From positions 310,001 to 374,000 of the forward strand of contig WNNJ02000225.1 in assembly GCA_012934845.2 (NCBI GenBank): a DNA stretch of 64,000 nt, read 5' to 3'. This stretch comes from Pomphorhynchus laevis (Eukaryota > Acanthocephala > Palaeacanthocephala > Echinorhynchida > Pomphorhynchidae). The notes beneath the pieces are model-generated. The model was not told the origin of the DNA and made no database searches. It saw only the letters and a list, made by a program, of their open reading frames with translations. The position numbers and the translations under genes were made by a program. Below, piece by piece: positions 1 through 13,189 of the stretch. Numbering within the stretch: the first letter of the stretch is position 1; each line of letters starts with the position of its first letter.

Positions 1-956
1 ACATGATGGTTTCATCAGTGTGGCCCTGTAGCTACACAACTTCGACAGTACTTAATCCTCAGTAAACCTCTGACGAAAATCACTAAGCGCACGCTCCTCA
101 CCGGTGAACAGCCTTAGGTCACGTATGGTTCGCGTAAACAGTGGCTTCACAGAACAGCACGTGTGCTATCGTTCCTACCTTCATCAGCTTACTAAGGTTG
201 CTGAACAACCAACACGCTTGTATTCAGCTGAATCACAATGCACTAGCAAAGGCTTTCCAGCTACAAAGCAGAGCAAAGCTCTAACGCAGATGTGGTAGGC
301 GCATTCCGGGTTAAGCTTCCCGATAAAGGTTGTAAAAAAGCACGCAAGTTTATACTTTCCTGATCGTGTTAATTAAAAAAGTTGTATTGAAATTCTTTCT
401 TATTATTAGAATCATAAAATGTTCGATTTAACAATGCCAATTCTTAACTCACAAAATATATAAATATAATACAATTTAATATTATATATAATTTTAATAT
501 ATATACTTTAAAATATTTTTAAATAAATTTAATTACGTTTTTTTTTATTTGTTAGACATCAATGTAAACATAGCCTTCAACGGACTAGTCATTTTCTTAT
601 TAATTCATGGCCATTTTACATAAAATGGAATATAATTTAAGTGTAAGCGATGCCATTGTGTGATTCATGGTGTCTCTGTCAGCTAGGCTATTACGATAGC
701 ATCTTATCTGACAAAATATGATTCTGTCATAGGTATCTCAATAATCATGTAATGAATTTACTTAGTCACATAATAACTTGGTTAATCAATCACTTAAATT
801 CATATTACAAATTTTTCATATAGCAATACGACAAGGCCATTATTTCATGTGAAAAGGGAATTTGCTATGACTTCAGTTCATTACCAGAACCATACGGTTA
901 ATATTATAATATTATTAATATATGTTTATGATTAAATTTGAAAAACAGATTTTTAG
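1..956. other. AT-rich stretch without recognised gene
   Basis: No exon could be assigned here. The first 350 bases are less AT-rich and hold a 64-codon open frame without recognisable similarity. From about 360 the sequence is low-complexity AT. The next recognised exon starts at 957 and belongs to a gene that runs in from the left, so this stretch is probably intron plus old repeat. Confidence 0.4.
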
Positions 957-3900
957 GATATCCGCCTTTGCCTGTAAGCAAAATTATTTCACCACCTGCT
1001 TTAAGCAATCTCACTCAGGCAGGTCAATCGGGTACGTGCTAATCACTTGATAGGTTTTTAATTATAAGCAATTGTTTATTTAGATACTAATGATCTTATA
1101 TTGAAGTATAAAAGAATGGCTATTCAATATAAAAATCAAGGTAATTTGATCGCAGCCAAACAATACCTAATAAAGGCTAAGGTATGAAATTAAAAATTAC
1201 AAATATTTTTCTAATATGCCCAAGTTTAGACTTTAGAACAGCAAAATCGACCACAAAATATATTAAAATCGACTTCTCTTGAAAAAGAAACACAGAAACC
1301 GAATGCTCAAACTTCGTTTGCCACCAGGTATAATTCACTACAGAATGGATTGGAACAACAATTAATCAAACTAAACGCAATTGAATCGATATCGTATTTA
1401 GTTGCCAAACATCCATCTCTTTCTGCTAAAACTGCAATGTGGATCAATTTGATCAAACAATGCTCGGAACATGGTTACGCAGCACCATTTCCTAAATATC
1501 ATCTTGAAGAATGTGAAATTGTCGGTTGCGACATTCCGGAAAATCAGCTTTGCATAACAATCAAATCTTTACCAACCGATATGTATAATCCTACTAGTTA
1601 TTTCTTCAAAATATCGGTGCCTCTGCCCACATTTGAAAAACAACAGATTTTGGACAGCAAGCGTTTAACTGAGAATAAATTCGTATTTGAGATTAACCGG
1701 AGGGATACCAGACTACGTAGAGGACTTGCACGCCGTGAAATTAAATTCCAGTTGGTTCGACGTCCAAGTCTGTTAAATTGGAATGAACGAATCGAGGGTA
1801 CAGGTTCAGTAAAGATGTCGGTGTTGGAAGAGCATTCTGTACATAGCTGCTCTGTAAATTTATTATCGGGAAGGAAAAATGTACTATTAATCGAATGCCT
1901 TCTACAAGTTAGATATCCTTTGAATAAACAAGTTCCCAGCAAAGAGTCATTCATTTTCATTGACGAATGGACTATGGGAGAAAATGCAAGTTTAAACAAA
2001 ATGCCAACGATTTCAAATTTATTACGGTAATATCTATTCACAAATGTTTCGTATCAGTTTTGTATGATCATGATTGAGATGCGCTAATAAGGATTCACGC
2101 GTGTTCATCTGAAAATTTCTAAGTGCTAGTTTCTATTGGTTTGTAAATTAGAAATTTTCTCTAGATACCTCACTTATTGCTATATTTTTAACATTTTAAT
2201 ATATTATTGTTTATTTGTAATTAAGATTAAATTAACTGTATATTCACAAATATTGTGATTATATTAATTAAATAAATAATACATATTATTGTTTTTTAAT
2301 AATAATATTTTTTTTTGGTTTTATAATTGAAAAAGTTACCCGCAAATGGGTCCTTAATAATATTTTTTGTATATTTATTTTTCATTTTTCGTGGTTTCCT
2401 CTATGTGAGTCTGTGGCGGTATGCCCGGAACGCCACAGTAGCTTGCTTCGCCATGCAAAAAGACATTTGTTCCCGTAACCCTCTAATTACTTCGCGGTAA
2501 TGTATCTTTTATCTGACGATATCTTCTTTGCGATCAATTTCATTAAGGAATTAAAGACGTTTCCGACACCTCCGCTAGTCGAAACTATTAATGGAAGAAA
2601 AATACCGTTTTCTATTACTTCAACTCGTTCGCGATACTTTGTTGATTTGCGCTCCTCATGATATGCGAATGCAGAAGTCTGGTCGAACGAATATGAGGGA
2701 GCAAAAATTTTATATACACAAACATCCATATAGGATCGCTCCATTATTCCACCATACAGGCCTGTACAGGTTATGTCTATCCGAGCTTGACGGTCTCTTG
2801 TCGTTGAAGAGTTATGGAATATATATAATTCTGGCACCAGTTGGAGTACACTTTCTGTCTGTAATTCTGGTATGCATCTGATAAGAAACGAGCGGTCAAG
2901 TCTCACCGTATTATGTCTAATAATAAGGATGTTCTCTGTATTGCATTACATCATGTGCTCTGGGTAAAAGATGATCCACATTTACATTTGTTTGGTGATT
3001 CTTTTGAAGACCAGCCATATCGAGCTGCCATATTATATCGAGCTGTCATATTATTGTTCAAATAATCAAATTAATGAAAATGAATGAATGAAAATATCTT
3101 CATTATTAATTTACAAACAAGATCAACTATCTTAGCTATTATTGGCTGTCGGGAGCCACCCTGACAGTAATATTTACACATAAGCAATGGGTATATAGCT
3201 GGTAAGAAACACACTTCGTAGTACTTATTTATTTAAGTTTTCGTGAGATTAACTTCAAACTCACGCTTCTATAAAGAAAGCTGTTTTTGACTTTGTTAGA
3301 ATAAACTTTGTATTTGAAAAATTTATTATGACGTCTGCTGCATCGTATGATAGGAATCTCGATAATCATGATGTTACAGAAATCGGATATATTTCGAATA
3401 AATTAAAGATTCGCTTCTTTCTTATTGAAGATAGTAGTCATTATGATTTTAACCAATGCCAAGGTTGATCTACATATGCGACAAGCTGTGTTGTTCGTAC
3501 GTTCGATTTTATCCATTTCACGCTTAGGTAAATTGGTAAATACTGGATATCCATCTGTTAGTAGTGACATGATGGACGCATGATATTAGTGAATTAACTA
3601 TTCACTAGTCAATCCAATCTTTTACAATTGTGAAATAAGATACGTCGGTAGCATTTCATCAGTTGATTTTTAATGTTGCTACCCTATCATATATTACTTG
3701 TGAAAGTAATTCCAAAAATCCGAAGTTCTACTCGAATTAAGCCAAAATTTTCAAGATATTCGCAAGCGTCGATTGTTTTTAAGGAGAACTGGATTATTTT
3801 TGATTTGCTTAGATTAAGCATCGAGTGTTCGTTGAACACCAATCTAGAAGATTATTTACTTCCGCTTCCATAGAATCATTCGAGTGTATAATTTTGCTGG

Positions 3901-6900
3901 CTACATTTAAGACGGACATGTCATCTGCATATTGACAGCATTTGGAGTTAATTTTGATGACTGCAAAGTCATTTATAAACATGGCAAATAAGAATGGCGA
4001 GATGCTTTTTTCTTCGAGGAACGCCGGCATTCAGTCTACATGAATCTGAGGTTGATTTAGTATGTTTTATGCGTTTTAATACGTTCATAAGGTACTCGTA
4101 GACAAAAAGCAAATGCCATTTTGCGATATTGGTATTTTCAAGCTTACTTAATAATATGGAATGATTGACACAATCGAAAGCTTTAGATAGATCTGTCTAG
4201 AGTTTAATCCGTTTAATACATATTCATAAATGGTAAGCAAATTGATTATTACTTAAACAACTAGACAGAGTAGTTCTAACACGACGTAAAAATGCTTGTT
4301 CAAGCAGCTTAGCAAAAGCAGGAATTAGAGAGATGGGTCTGAATCTAGAGCTAGATATCTGCATGTATACATTCACAATCGAAATTGTCTAGAGTTTAAT
4401 CCTTTTAATACATATTCATAAATGGTCACAAGGGCATCAGTGCAGCAAGTATTAGCTCTGTAAGCAAATTGAGTATTACTTATACAACTAGACAGAGTAG
4501 TTCTAGCACCACGTAATAATATTTTGATTGATAATAATTTGACTTAGCTAGGGAGTTTCTGACGCCCACGCTCAGTCAAATACCTCACGAAGCATAATAT
4601 TCTGTTTTGAATTTCACTTGTTGCAAAAAGGAGCAAGTATCTTGAGAGAATCGGAAATGTCGAGCGAATTTCTTTTATTCTTGTTATCCTATCACTATTC
4701 CAAAAGATAGCAACTGAAAATTCTCGAAAATACTGGACTTTGTACTGGGATGAAATTCCAAATCTACGTTTTCGCATCGGGGTGCTTCTACAAAGTTGTG
4801 TTCGCGCTTCACCCGCGCCCCACGATCTGTAATCTATCGTCCTTGTGGAATATAATACCAATGAGTTAAGGGTGCAGAAAGAAAAGTTTTGAGGAGCCCG
4901 CTTATGCCTGTCGCGAATCTGAGGTCGCTCAGACGAGCAGTGTGATATTTTACATTTGGTTCTGTATGTTTGATTTATTTCACGATAAAAAATAATATTA
5001 AAATTAATAATTAATAATAAAAATAAACTTATGCCATGTTTAAAACTAAAGAGAATTAATATTAAAATTTAAATGAATTATTGTTAAAATTAAGATATCT
5101 ACAGACACAACGTGGCAGCGTTTTATCACAAATGTAATAGACTAAAAAATATTAATTCATAAATAAATAAATTTATAAATTATATATTTATTAATTTTAT
5201 AAATTGACTAAATACTGATTTTTAATTTAAATTTATTTGCTAAATACTGATTTTTAATTTAAATTAATTTGCTAAAAACTAATATTTTCATACAAAAATT
5301 AATCTTGACGTAAAACATGTGTTGTTCAGATTATGTGCCAACGCTTGATCTCTTATTTTAATTATATTTTCACTTAGGTTTACAGTTTTTGATCGAATCG
5401 ATCATATAATATTTAATATATAATTCAAGTAATGTTATGAACCACTTTCGTTTTAGGAAGTCATTGGATGTAAAATCAATGCCATGTGAAAGCTTAAAAC
5501 TTCTAGATCATCGTAGTCATTTAATACAAGATAAGGTATGTTGTTCTCATATAAATTGTTTTGCAATTTTATCATAGATAATGACACTAAAGAATAGTTC
5601 GACCAACGAAGTGGCTGTTAAAACTCTCAACGAATTGCAACGTCGTCTAGATGAACTTACAACGTATAAAAATGATATCATTAGCAACTTGAAATTGAAC
5701 GGAAAAGAAGCTATACAGCGTATTAAAACGTTTGATTTTGTTACATACTGTTTTTAAAGAAAGGATTGGCAGAGGAGCAAGCTAAATTAATACAAAATAT
5801 TTATATGAATATTTCGTCTCACAGTTTCACGCGTTTGCCTTCAACAATACTTTATTGTTTTGTATTGTAATCAGTTAGTTAAATTCAGAAATTTCCACAA
5901 AATTCAGAAATCAGTTAGTAGAAATTACAATCAAATACATTTTTGTACTAATTTACAAATTATTGTATTTTGTTGTAAATAAAAAGTATATATAAAAAAA
6001 TAATTATATTATATATAATAAAAAGTATAATATACTATATATTATATTATATAATATTATCAGCTAACTGATTAGATCATCACCAATTATGGAAATTTAA
6101 AAAATAATAATGTCGTATCAATAATGCATAGTTTCAGTATTTCTGACAGCGGTTATATTACCGGGAAAACAAAGTTTATAGGACAATGATGATCTGCTAT
6201 GTTATCAGATTTCGGTTCTATTCCTCGACCCAACACAGCAGCGGGATCAATACGATATTGGGACTGACAATATTTATCATTTCTGACAGTATTTCTTATT
6301 TCTGACAGCATATCAGTATTTTTCATTTAAGAGAATAAAAAATTCACGATACCCATAGCGTGTACGACAAAATTGAGTGTAGAATTTTAATGGCAATCAA
6401 ACAAAATATATATTTGTGATTCTCATAATATATTGTCATATTCTCATGGAAATTAGAAAAATAATAATGTCGTAACAAATAATACATAGTTTCAGTATTT
6501 CTGACGGTGGTTATAGAACCGGGAAACCAAAGTCCACAGGCCAATAATAACTTGTCATCATGTCAGATAACTGAGTGTTCGTATTTTATACTATAGATAA
6601 ATCAAAAATAAAGATAAATAATAAATAATTATATAAGATTTTATACAATCAATATTTATAAAAAATTAAAATTTAAAATTAAATCTAAAATTAAAAATAT
6701 TTTATATTTATAAATTAAAGATAAAAATAAATGTTCGCTTATATTATTTTCATTATTACAAATAATGCTAAATGAAAAATAAATTTTTTATTGAATTTTA
6801 AAATAAAAGTCAATTTTTATGAATTATTTAATAACAGACGATTTATCAGACTAAGGATTAGAGGTCATCATGATGAACTGATATCTTATCAGATTTCGCC

Positions 6901-7651
6901 CCCAATCAATTCACAACACCAATAATACATAGTTTCAGTATTTCTGACATAAGTTATATTACCGGGAAAACAATATTTTCAATTCAATAATAGCTTGTCA
7001 GTAGAACAAATCAGATCAATTAACTGCTGCTACGTATTTTATATTATTTATAAATAAAAAAAATAAGAAATCACAATATATAGCAGACATATTGTCGTAG
7101 TTGATTGTGAACTGCTGTACCGTCAAAGATAAACTCACATTTGTTATCTCACAGAATGACAAGATTTTAATTCTATATTTTGATAAAACCTGCTATATCC
7201 CAAGCAGTACGAAAAACAACACCCACATTTTGATTGTAAACTGTTACTATAAGCATTATTTTGTTGTTTTTATAATAATTTATAAATTTTTATTATAAAT
7301 TGTTATTTATTAAATAAATTTATTATTAGTTTTCTTACAGAACGTATAATTTATAAATTATGCTTTCTTCTTCTGAAGATGTCAGCAGAAGCTGGCGAAA
7401 TTAAAATGAATTTATTTTCTCCAAATATCATTGATATTTTCGTGTTTTAGAGCATTTATCGAATTTAAAAAGTATCACAGTGAAACTAAAGAACGACAAG
7501 TTAAAGTGTGAGAAGGTCAGCGATGAAAGTGGTGTTAATCAAGTACAGAAGAATATTGATCTAATTGAAGAAGAGGTATTTTGTAAGCCAATCATTTCAT
7601 TATCTAACATTTTCTATCTTGTCAATTTAGATCGATGTATTCAGTAGATGA
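957..7651 (+). CDS. CC2D1A: CC2D1/Lgd-type protein, C-terminal half (DM14, C2 and coiled-coil tail)
   Basis: Seven exons keep phase: 957-1031, 1084-1181, 1230-2026, 5457-5535, 5578-5719, 7451-7575 and 7631-7651 (stop). Exon 2 encodes a DM14 repeat (YKRMAIQYKNQGNLIAAKQY...). Exon 3 holds the C2 domain, with FVFEINRRDTRLRRGLARRE and VNLLSGRKNVLLIECLLQVR matching the conserved end of CC2D1A/B and fly Lgd. The last exons encode a charged coiled coil ending EEEIDVFSR. Family members bind the ESCRT-III subunit Shrub/CHMP4 through DM14 and act in endosomal sorting, which affects Notch signalling. Vertebrate and fly proteins have four DM14 copies; only the last lies in the window, so the 5' part is to the left. 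The splice at 5719 is an inference: without it the frame stops at 5757 (ending FDFVTYCF). Homology is firm for exons 2-4 and reasonable for the tail. Confidence 0.8.
2485..2906 (-). mobile_element. Fragment of a mobile-element ORF (nuclease-like C-terminal region)
   Basis: A 139-codon minus-strand frame in the CC2D1 intron reads RQARIDITCTGLYGG, then MDVCVYKIFAPSYS, YHEERKSTKYRERVEVIENG and FLPLIVSTSGGVGNV. This order (R-x-DI, a DVxVxxxxAPS segment, a YxxRVxxIExGxFxPLxxSxxGG block) is one I know from repetitive ORFs of invertebrate transposons. The first part resembles a PD-(D/E)XK-like nuclease core, but the family is not named with confidence. It is a short remnant with no element ends visible. 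Confidence 0.5.
3690..4510 (-). mobile_element. Decayed LINE reverse transcriptase fragment
   Basis: On the minus strand the reading SPFLFAMFINDFAVIKINS is followed by CQYADDMSV (about 3,911-3,940), the catalytic YADD box of a non-LTR reverse transcriptase. Beyond it lies NLSKSKIIQFSLKT, which fits the next RT block. Frames are broken and there is no full ORF. Within the fragment about 60-125 bp occurs twice (from 4,199 and from 4,391), so part of it has been duplicated in place. It lies inside the CC2D1 intron. Confidence 0.7.
4544..4861 (-). other. Unassigned 105-codon open frame next to LINE debris
   Basis: The open frame on the minus strand has no motif I recognise. It contains FATSEIQNRILCFVRYLTER, adjoins the LINE reverse transcriptase fragment and is less AT-rich than its surroundings. 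It is more likely mobile-element sequence than a host gene. Confidence 0.25.
5758..7450. repeat. AT-rich intron with three copies of a ~90-bp hairpin motif
   Basis: Copies begin near 6,107, 6,467 and 6,918. Each reads AATAATxCATAGTTTCAG, then TATTTCTGAC, then a short inverted repeat (GGTTAT..ACCGGGAAAAC). Between the copies lie fragments of the PLE-tail repeat (CAGACGATxTATCAG... with a following AGAGGTCATCA block at about 6,832-6,900). No coding sequence was recognised apart from the exon that follows at 7,451. Confidence 0.55.
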
Positions 7652-8036
7652 GAAAAAGTGTTTTCAAAATTATTGTAGTGATTAAAAACATTTATTTTGC
7701 AAATGTGTTTTTACCTTCGAAAAGATATATTTTGTCTGCTCGTCAAATGTTGTCATAATTTTAATTAGTTACTTAATTCAATTATAATATTATAATTCGA
7801 TTATAATATTCCTGAATTATATCAATTTATAGCCTTATTAAAAATTAATGATAATCTAGTGTACGGCAGACATTAGAAGACAGACATCAATTCGCAATAA
7901 TAATATTAATATACACCGTATTTGTGCTAAAGAAACTTATCAATTTTTAATAAAATTTTAAGTAAATCTAAAATTATTTTAATAAATTAATAAATTTCAT
8001 TGATTAAAAAATTGTCATTCTGGTAAAAATTCAATT
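7652..8036. other. AT-rich stretch, nothing recognised
   Basis: Low-complexity AT-rich sequence downstream of the CC2D1-like stop codon. It should include that gene's 3' untranslated region, but I see no AATAAA close behind the stop. Confidence 0.3.
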
Positions 8037-8300
8037 GTAAACAATAAAATTCTAAATAATACAAATGTACACAATTCAATTATAAACAATTCGATTGTAA
8101 ACATATAGATTATAAACAATTCAACTGTAAACAATTCAACTGTAAACAATTAAACTGCAGACGATGCAGTTGTAAACAATTCAACTGTAAACAATTTAAA
8201 TGTAATCAATTCAACTATAAACAATTCAAATGTAATCAATTCAACTGTAAACAATTGAACTGTAAACAATTCAACTGCAAGCAATTCAACTGCAAACAAT
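8037..8300. repeat. Minisatellite, ~15-bp unit (AACAATTCAACTGTA)
   Basis: About 17 imperfect tandem copies of AACAATTCAACTGTA, with variants such as AACAATTAAACTGCA and TCAATTCAACTGTA. Confidence 0.85.
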
Positions 8301-8639
8301 AATAATATTTTTTAATTATAATTTAACTATTTAATCACAACTGTAGGTTCCCGCAAATAGGCCGATAGTTCACAAAGTCAAAACATCCGTTATTATATTG
8401 TTTTATTGAATATCAGTCGAATTCTCGGCTCCCAAAAGATCCGAATTCCGGCGATTGTATATTGGTGTGTTGAGCTCTCCTACTCTGTAGTTGCTCACGT
8501 ATAGCTATTCGTGTAGCGCGTATACACATCGAAGCTGTTTGAGCCAACGCAATGCTCACTCTAGACATAATTATCGAGGTAGATGCCGCATGACAGGTTT
8601 TGTGCCTTATTGCCTTTTGATGTGCGATCCAAAAAGTAA

Positions 8640-9395
8640 GTGGGATGATAATAATAAGGATTTTGTTAACAACTATATAACCACTAAAAAGTTTTAAAAC
8701 GAAAAACATGAAGAAAATGAAAACATAGAAAACAAAGTCGGTTCAATCGTGAATAGAGTCTTCATTGTGTCACGGCCTCAGGCCCATAGGGATCTAAGTC
8801 CTTTATCCAATCCAACACGCCGCTCTCCCACTAAACCACCCGAGGTCTCCCATTCCCCGAAGAATCCAATCGTGGCGGACTATGCTCGGTAATCGCGAGA
8901 TGAGGAGCTTGAGAAACCTTAGTCTTTGCTCTGGGGGACGTCCTCTTGAAAAGAAGATTAATCCCGAGATAGCCCAAGTACTCCAGAGGCGCACTTGGAT
9001 TTACCCATTCAATGATATATGCTGAACCCATTTCAGGGCTCACCTAGCTTTCTTCAGGATACGTTTGAGTCTATCCAGGTCAGCTTTCGCTGACCAGTTC
9101 ACCGTAATGGTTAACCCCAGGTATTTTACTTGACTTGTAAATGTAGGGAGTGGTTAATCCAATCCGCCTCGATTAAATTATTCGGGGATTGATAGACCCC
9201 GGGTGGTTTAGTCGGAGAGGGCGTTTTGGATTGGCTGGAGGCCTCAGATCCCTCTGGATTTGAGGCCGTGACACAATGAAGACTCCACTAACGACCGGAC
9301 TGACTTTGTTTTCTGTTTTCTATTTCTGAATGTTTTCCTTTTTAAAACTTTTTAGTGGTTATATAGTTGTTAACAAAATCCTTATTATTCACTGC
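8640..9395. mobile_element. Two LINE 3' ends in inverted, outward-facing arrangement
   Basis: The segment 8,640-9,140 matches the 3' region of the minus-strand LINE at 15.3-15.67 kb (shared CTTGAGAAACCTTAG, TTTGCTCTGGGGGACGTCCT, CCAATCCAACACGCCG). The segment 9,140-9,395 repeats its 3' part in the opposite direction. About 130 bp at 8,660-8,790 is the reverse complement of 9,265-9,390 (for example CTTCATTGTGTCACGGCCTC against GAGGCCGTGACACAATGAAG). Both outer ends share AACTATATAACCACTAAAAA. LINE insertion with 5' inversion, or two insertions, would produce this. Confidence 0.75.
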
Positions 9396-11894
9396 TCATT
9401 TACATCGGCAGTGGGTGACAGTGAAAAAATGTGCACGAATAACACTTGTGTGGATCAAAGAAAAGCAATCAAGTGCAGTTTTCTGGAAATCCAGATACAA
9501 TCTCTAAGGTAAGTGGAGATTTCTCTTCTAATTCTATCTCAGGCACGGAGGTGCAGCTTCTTCCGGTTCCAAAATTGGTAAATTTGGTTATTATAAAACT
9601 ATTACAACTACTTAAAAGGAAAAATATCTTAAAAAATTGCTCAGAAGTTTCGCAGATCAATATAAAGGCAGGATTTTGTTCAACATAATTACGTACTACG
9701 AGGCAGATGTAAGGATCTCATTATGTACCTCTGACCTGGCGATAACATACATAGACTACTTTTAAAAAAGTTCTGACTTTGGAAAAATAATAAATAAGCC
9801 TATTCAGGCTTCGATCAAGATAAACGTTATACCGCACTTTATCTGAAGATGATTTAGAAGAGCTAGAAAATGAATATGATATTTCCAATGTCCGCTTGGT
9901 TATGGGGAAAAATGTCTTTTTTACATTTCCGTGGCCTTCAGCTCAACTTTCGTAATCCACGCTCATTCTCTAGCGAATAACGCATGTAACCTGTTTTTGA
10001 GTTATAATTTATCCTTCACAGTGCTTGACTCTTACGGACTGACTTTCCCCAATTGTAATTTATGTCACAAATGGGGCACTGTGCCTCTAAATGATCTCTT
10101 CATTGGAGGTGTGGAGTTTGTGGTTCCGCTGAGGATCATGATGGCATTATGTGTGAAAAGCATCCACACTGCATTAACCGTGACGAGAACAATCCTGCAT
10201 GGTTCATAAAGTGCAGCCTCTTTAAATAATACAAAAACAGACATTGCAGACCTCTTGCCCTTCCAGCTAACTTTGTCGAAGCGCCCAAATCTAATTTCAA
10301 CGATAATATTGTGACTCAGACAGAAATAATCAAGGTCATAGATGCATGACAGCAAGCCAACATGCAGGAATTACATAAACCTTTTCTGCACTTATCCTCA
10401 AAGCTAGACGAAGTACGAACCCTTCCTGTGACTACTTCAAAGACAAAAAAGGCCCTGTACTCAAAGAAGAGAAATGCATCCTTACAAAGCCTTGCTTCAC
10501 TCAAACTGGCGAAAAAAGATAACGGATGATAACTTTCGGCGGTTTCCACGTGAAATGAAGATAATGTCCGTGGGCAAGTGTCTCCACCTAGTTTGTCCGG
10601 GTGTGAAAAGGGCAACCTTCTCATCTCCGGTTTTGACTAGGAGGAGGCATACCACTTCAGTTAAATCAGCACATTGGGAAGTAATCAAGGGCCTTTTTCG
10701 CTGAATATCCTTCAGTAAAATTCGGGAGGTGCTTCCGCCCTTAGCATTTTATCTGGTAGAGATGCAAATGTTATAGTTCTTCAGGAGACGCGGCCTATCC
10801 TTCTTCCTCAACACATTACTCGATTTATCCCTAAGCACCTCTACACCCACTTTACTCCGTACATAACCCCCTCACTCATCTTCATCTCAAGGTATTTTAG
10901 CCTTAGTTAAGTGCTCCTTAAAATCATCCCTCTTACTGGATTTTTCTTGTCCAGCCCTTGTCTAGCTATATCCCTCTGAAAAAACGGTAAACGCATCAGC
11001 ATAGCCAATATCTATATCCGGCCGTGAGAAATGCATAAGAATCGTGACCTCTTCGATCGTCTAATAGGTAGCGGCTATGATATGTTACTTGGTGATTTCA
11101 ACGACAGAACTGGTCGTTGGATTAATTCAGCACTCTACAGAGCCAGGAACGACTATCTTATTCACAAACCAGCTTCTCTACCTTTCATTTCTCAACAACT
11201 TATTCTCTCCTCGACATTTTACTGCTACATAAGATGTGGTTGCGGAAACCCATCTGTACTGAGCAAACGCGACAACAACATACCACCTCTCATGTCCTAA
11301 TTTGATGGCGGTTAGAGGTAGGTACGTTGCTTATAAGGAGCTTTCACTTTGATCCTATCATAGTGGCCTTATTTCAGGCATCTATCCAACTCTTACTTAT
11401 AATCTGTAATTAGAGTTCGACCGAATTTAATACCTACCTCTCTTCGCAAGCTACCGCGATACTATCGACTACCTATAAAGGTCGCATATACAATCCCACT
11501 CCAACAAAACTCAAGGTCCTAGCTAAAATGCTACACAATCCTAACCTCTCTGTTTCCGCCAAACAAGTCTTCTCAAATGAATACTGGAGCACTAGATATA
11601 GTCTCCAGCTGAGTAGGGATAAGGCAAGCATTTCTCGCCTTAGCCCTTCTCAGTCTTCCTTCTAGAAGATATTTAAAAAGGAGAAGTTTGTCTGTTGGAA
11701 GGATAGAGCATTAGGTTGGATTGGTAGAACATGCCTTGATATAGTTTTGGAGGAGTCACTATCCCTCCACAATTATGGAGCCACTCAATCATCCCAACCA
11801 ATCCCGCGTTGTTGTGACTTCATGAGCAGGGACTTATCTGTCACAAATATCCTAAACTCCTGGGGGCCACTTCCAGGCAGTCCAATCCTTACGT
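9396..11894 (+). mobile_element. LINE copy (+), 3' part missing, same family as the 15.2-19.0 kb element
   Basis: In order there are ORF1 remnants, an endonuclease and the start of the polymerase. ORF1 shows EELENEYDISNVRLVMGKN and TFPNCNLCHKWG, matching NDIEVLKKVYKISN and TYPHCNTCHKWG of the other copy. The AP-type endonuclease is recognisable by YDMLLGDFNDRTGRWINS at about 11,070-11,120. The pre-RT region ends EESLSLHNYGATQS..ILNSWGPLPG, as in the other copy, and then stops abruptly at the minisatellite. The frames are broken many times, and the reverse transcriptase core is absent. Confidence 0.8.
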
Positions 11895-13060
11895 CCTGCT
11901 TAATTGATTATCTACTTATTATTTTTATCTACTGTATATTTATTATTCAGTGTTTTTTACTGCTTATTTCGTAGCTACTTCTTATTTTTTATATTGCTCA
12001 TTTTAAGCTACTGCCTATTATTTATCTACTCTTTAGTTCTTACCTACTGTTTATTTTTTATCTACCGTTTATTTTTTATCTACTTTTTATTTCTTTATCT
12101 ACTGTTTATTTCTTAAATACTGTTTATTTATTATCTACTGCTTATTTCTTATCTACTGTGTATTTCTTATCTACTGTATTTTTCTTAGCTACTTGTTATT
12201 CCTTAGCAACTGCTTATTTCTTATCTATTGTTTATTTTTTATTTACTTAATCCTGATATACGACCTTTTTGATTATATACTACTTAATTCCTTTTCTAAT
12301 GTCTAATTCTTACCTATATCTAATCCTTATAAACAGCTTATTCCTTATTTAATATTTCTTCCTCACTTAGTGTTTCTTATTATTTATTATCTGCTGATGT
12401 TTTCTTCTATACTGCTTAATCATTATATAATGGTTATTTGATTATCAACAGCTTATTTCCTTATCTATAGTTTATTCCTATCTGCTACTTATTTACTACC
12501 TATTTGTTATCTACTGCTTATTTCTTATTTATTGCTTATTTCTTATCAACTGCTTATTTCTTATATACTCCTTAATTTTTATCCACTACTTATTTCTTAT
12601 ATACTGTTTTTTTTCTTTTTTATTTACTGTTTATTTATTATCTACTGTTTATTTATTATCTACTGTTTATTTATTATCTACTGTTTATTTATTATATACT
12701 GTTTATTTATTATATACTGTTTATTTATATATACTGTTTATTTCTCTCCTTACTGTTTATTTATTATTAATTTTTATTTATTTTCTTTTGCTTATTTATT
12801 ATCTACTGCTTAATCATTAAACTATTGCCTCTTAGTTCTTATATACTATTTAATCCTTATCTTCTGCCTATTTGGTTATTCACTGCTTATATACTGTTTC
12901 TCATCTGCTTATTTCTTATTCACTATTTATTTATTATCTACTGATTATTTCTTAACCACTGTTTCTTTTCTAATGTATATTTCTTACCGACTTCCGATTG
13001 TTTCTTATCCACCGCAGATTTATTATATCCTGCATATTTTATTCATCATATATTTCTTAA
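11895..13060. repeat. Long degenerate minisatellite (TTATTTCTTATCTACTGT)
   Basis: More than 1.1 kb of imperfect ~18-20-bp tandem repeats built on TTATTTCTTATCTACTGT. The most regular part (12,620-12,740) repeats TACTGTTTATTTATTATC. The open frames across it are artefacts of the repeat (ISYCLLFI-like periodic peptides). It begins exactly where the plus-strand LINE copy stops. Confidence 0.9.
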
Positions 13061-13189
13061 GTGCATCTTATCGGCTTCAAAATATGGCAATGCGTTTTGC
13101 AGTTTAACCATGCATCAGGCACTAAATTATTTTTTAAAATATAAATGTTGTTTTTCAGGGACACATTCAAGTGTACAAATATATGAAAT

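Noticed and set aside
12532-12813. 93-codon frame rich in LFIIYC repeats, resembling a membrane protein
   Set aside because: It is a translation of the TACTGTTTATTTATTATC minisatellite.
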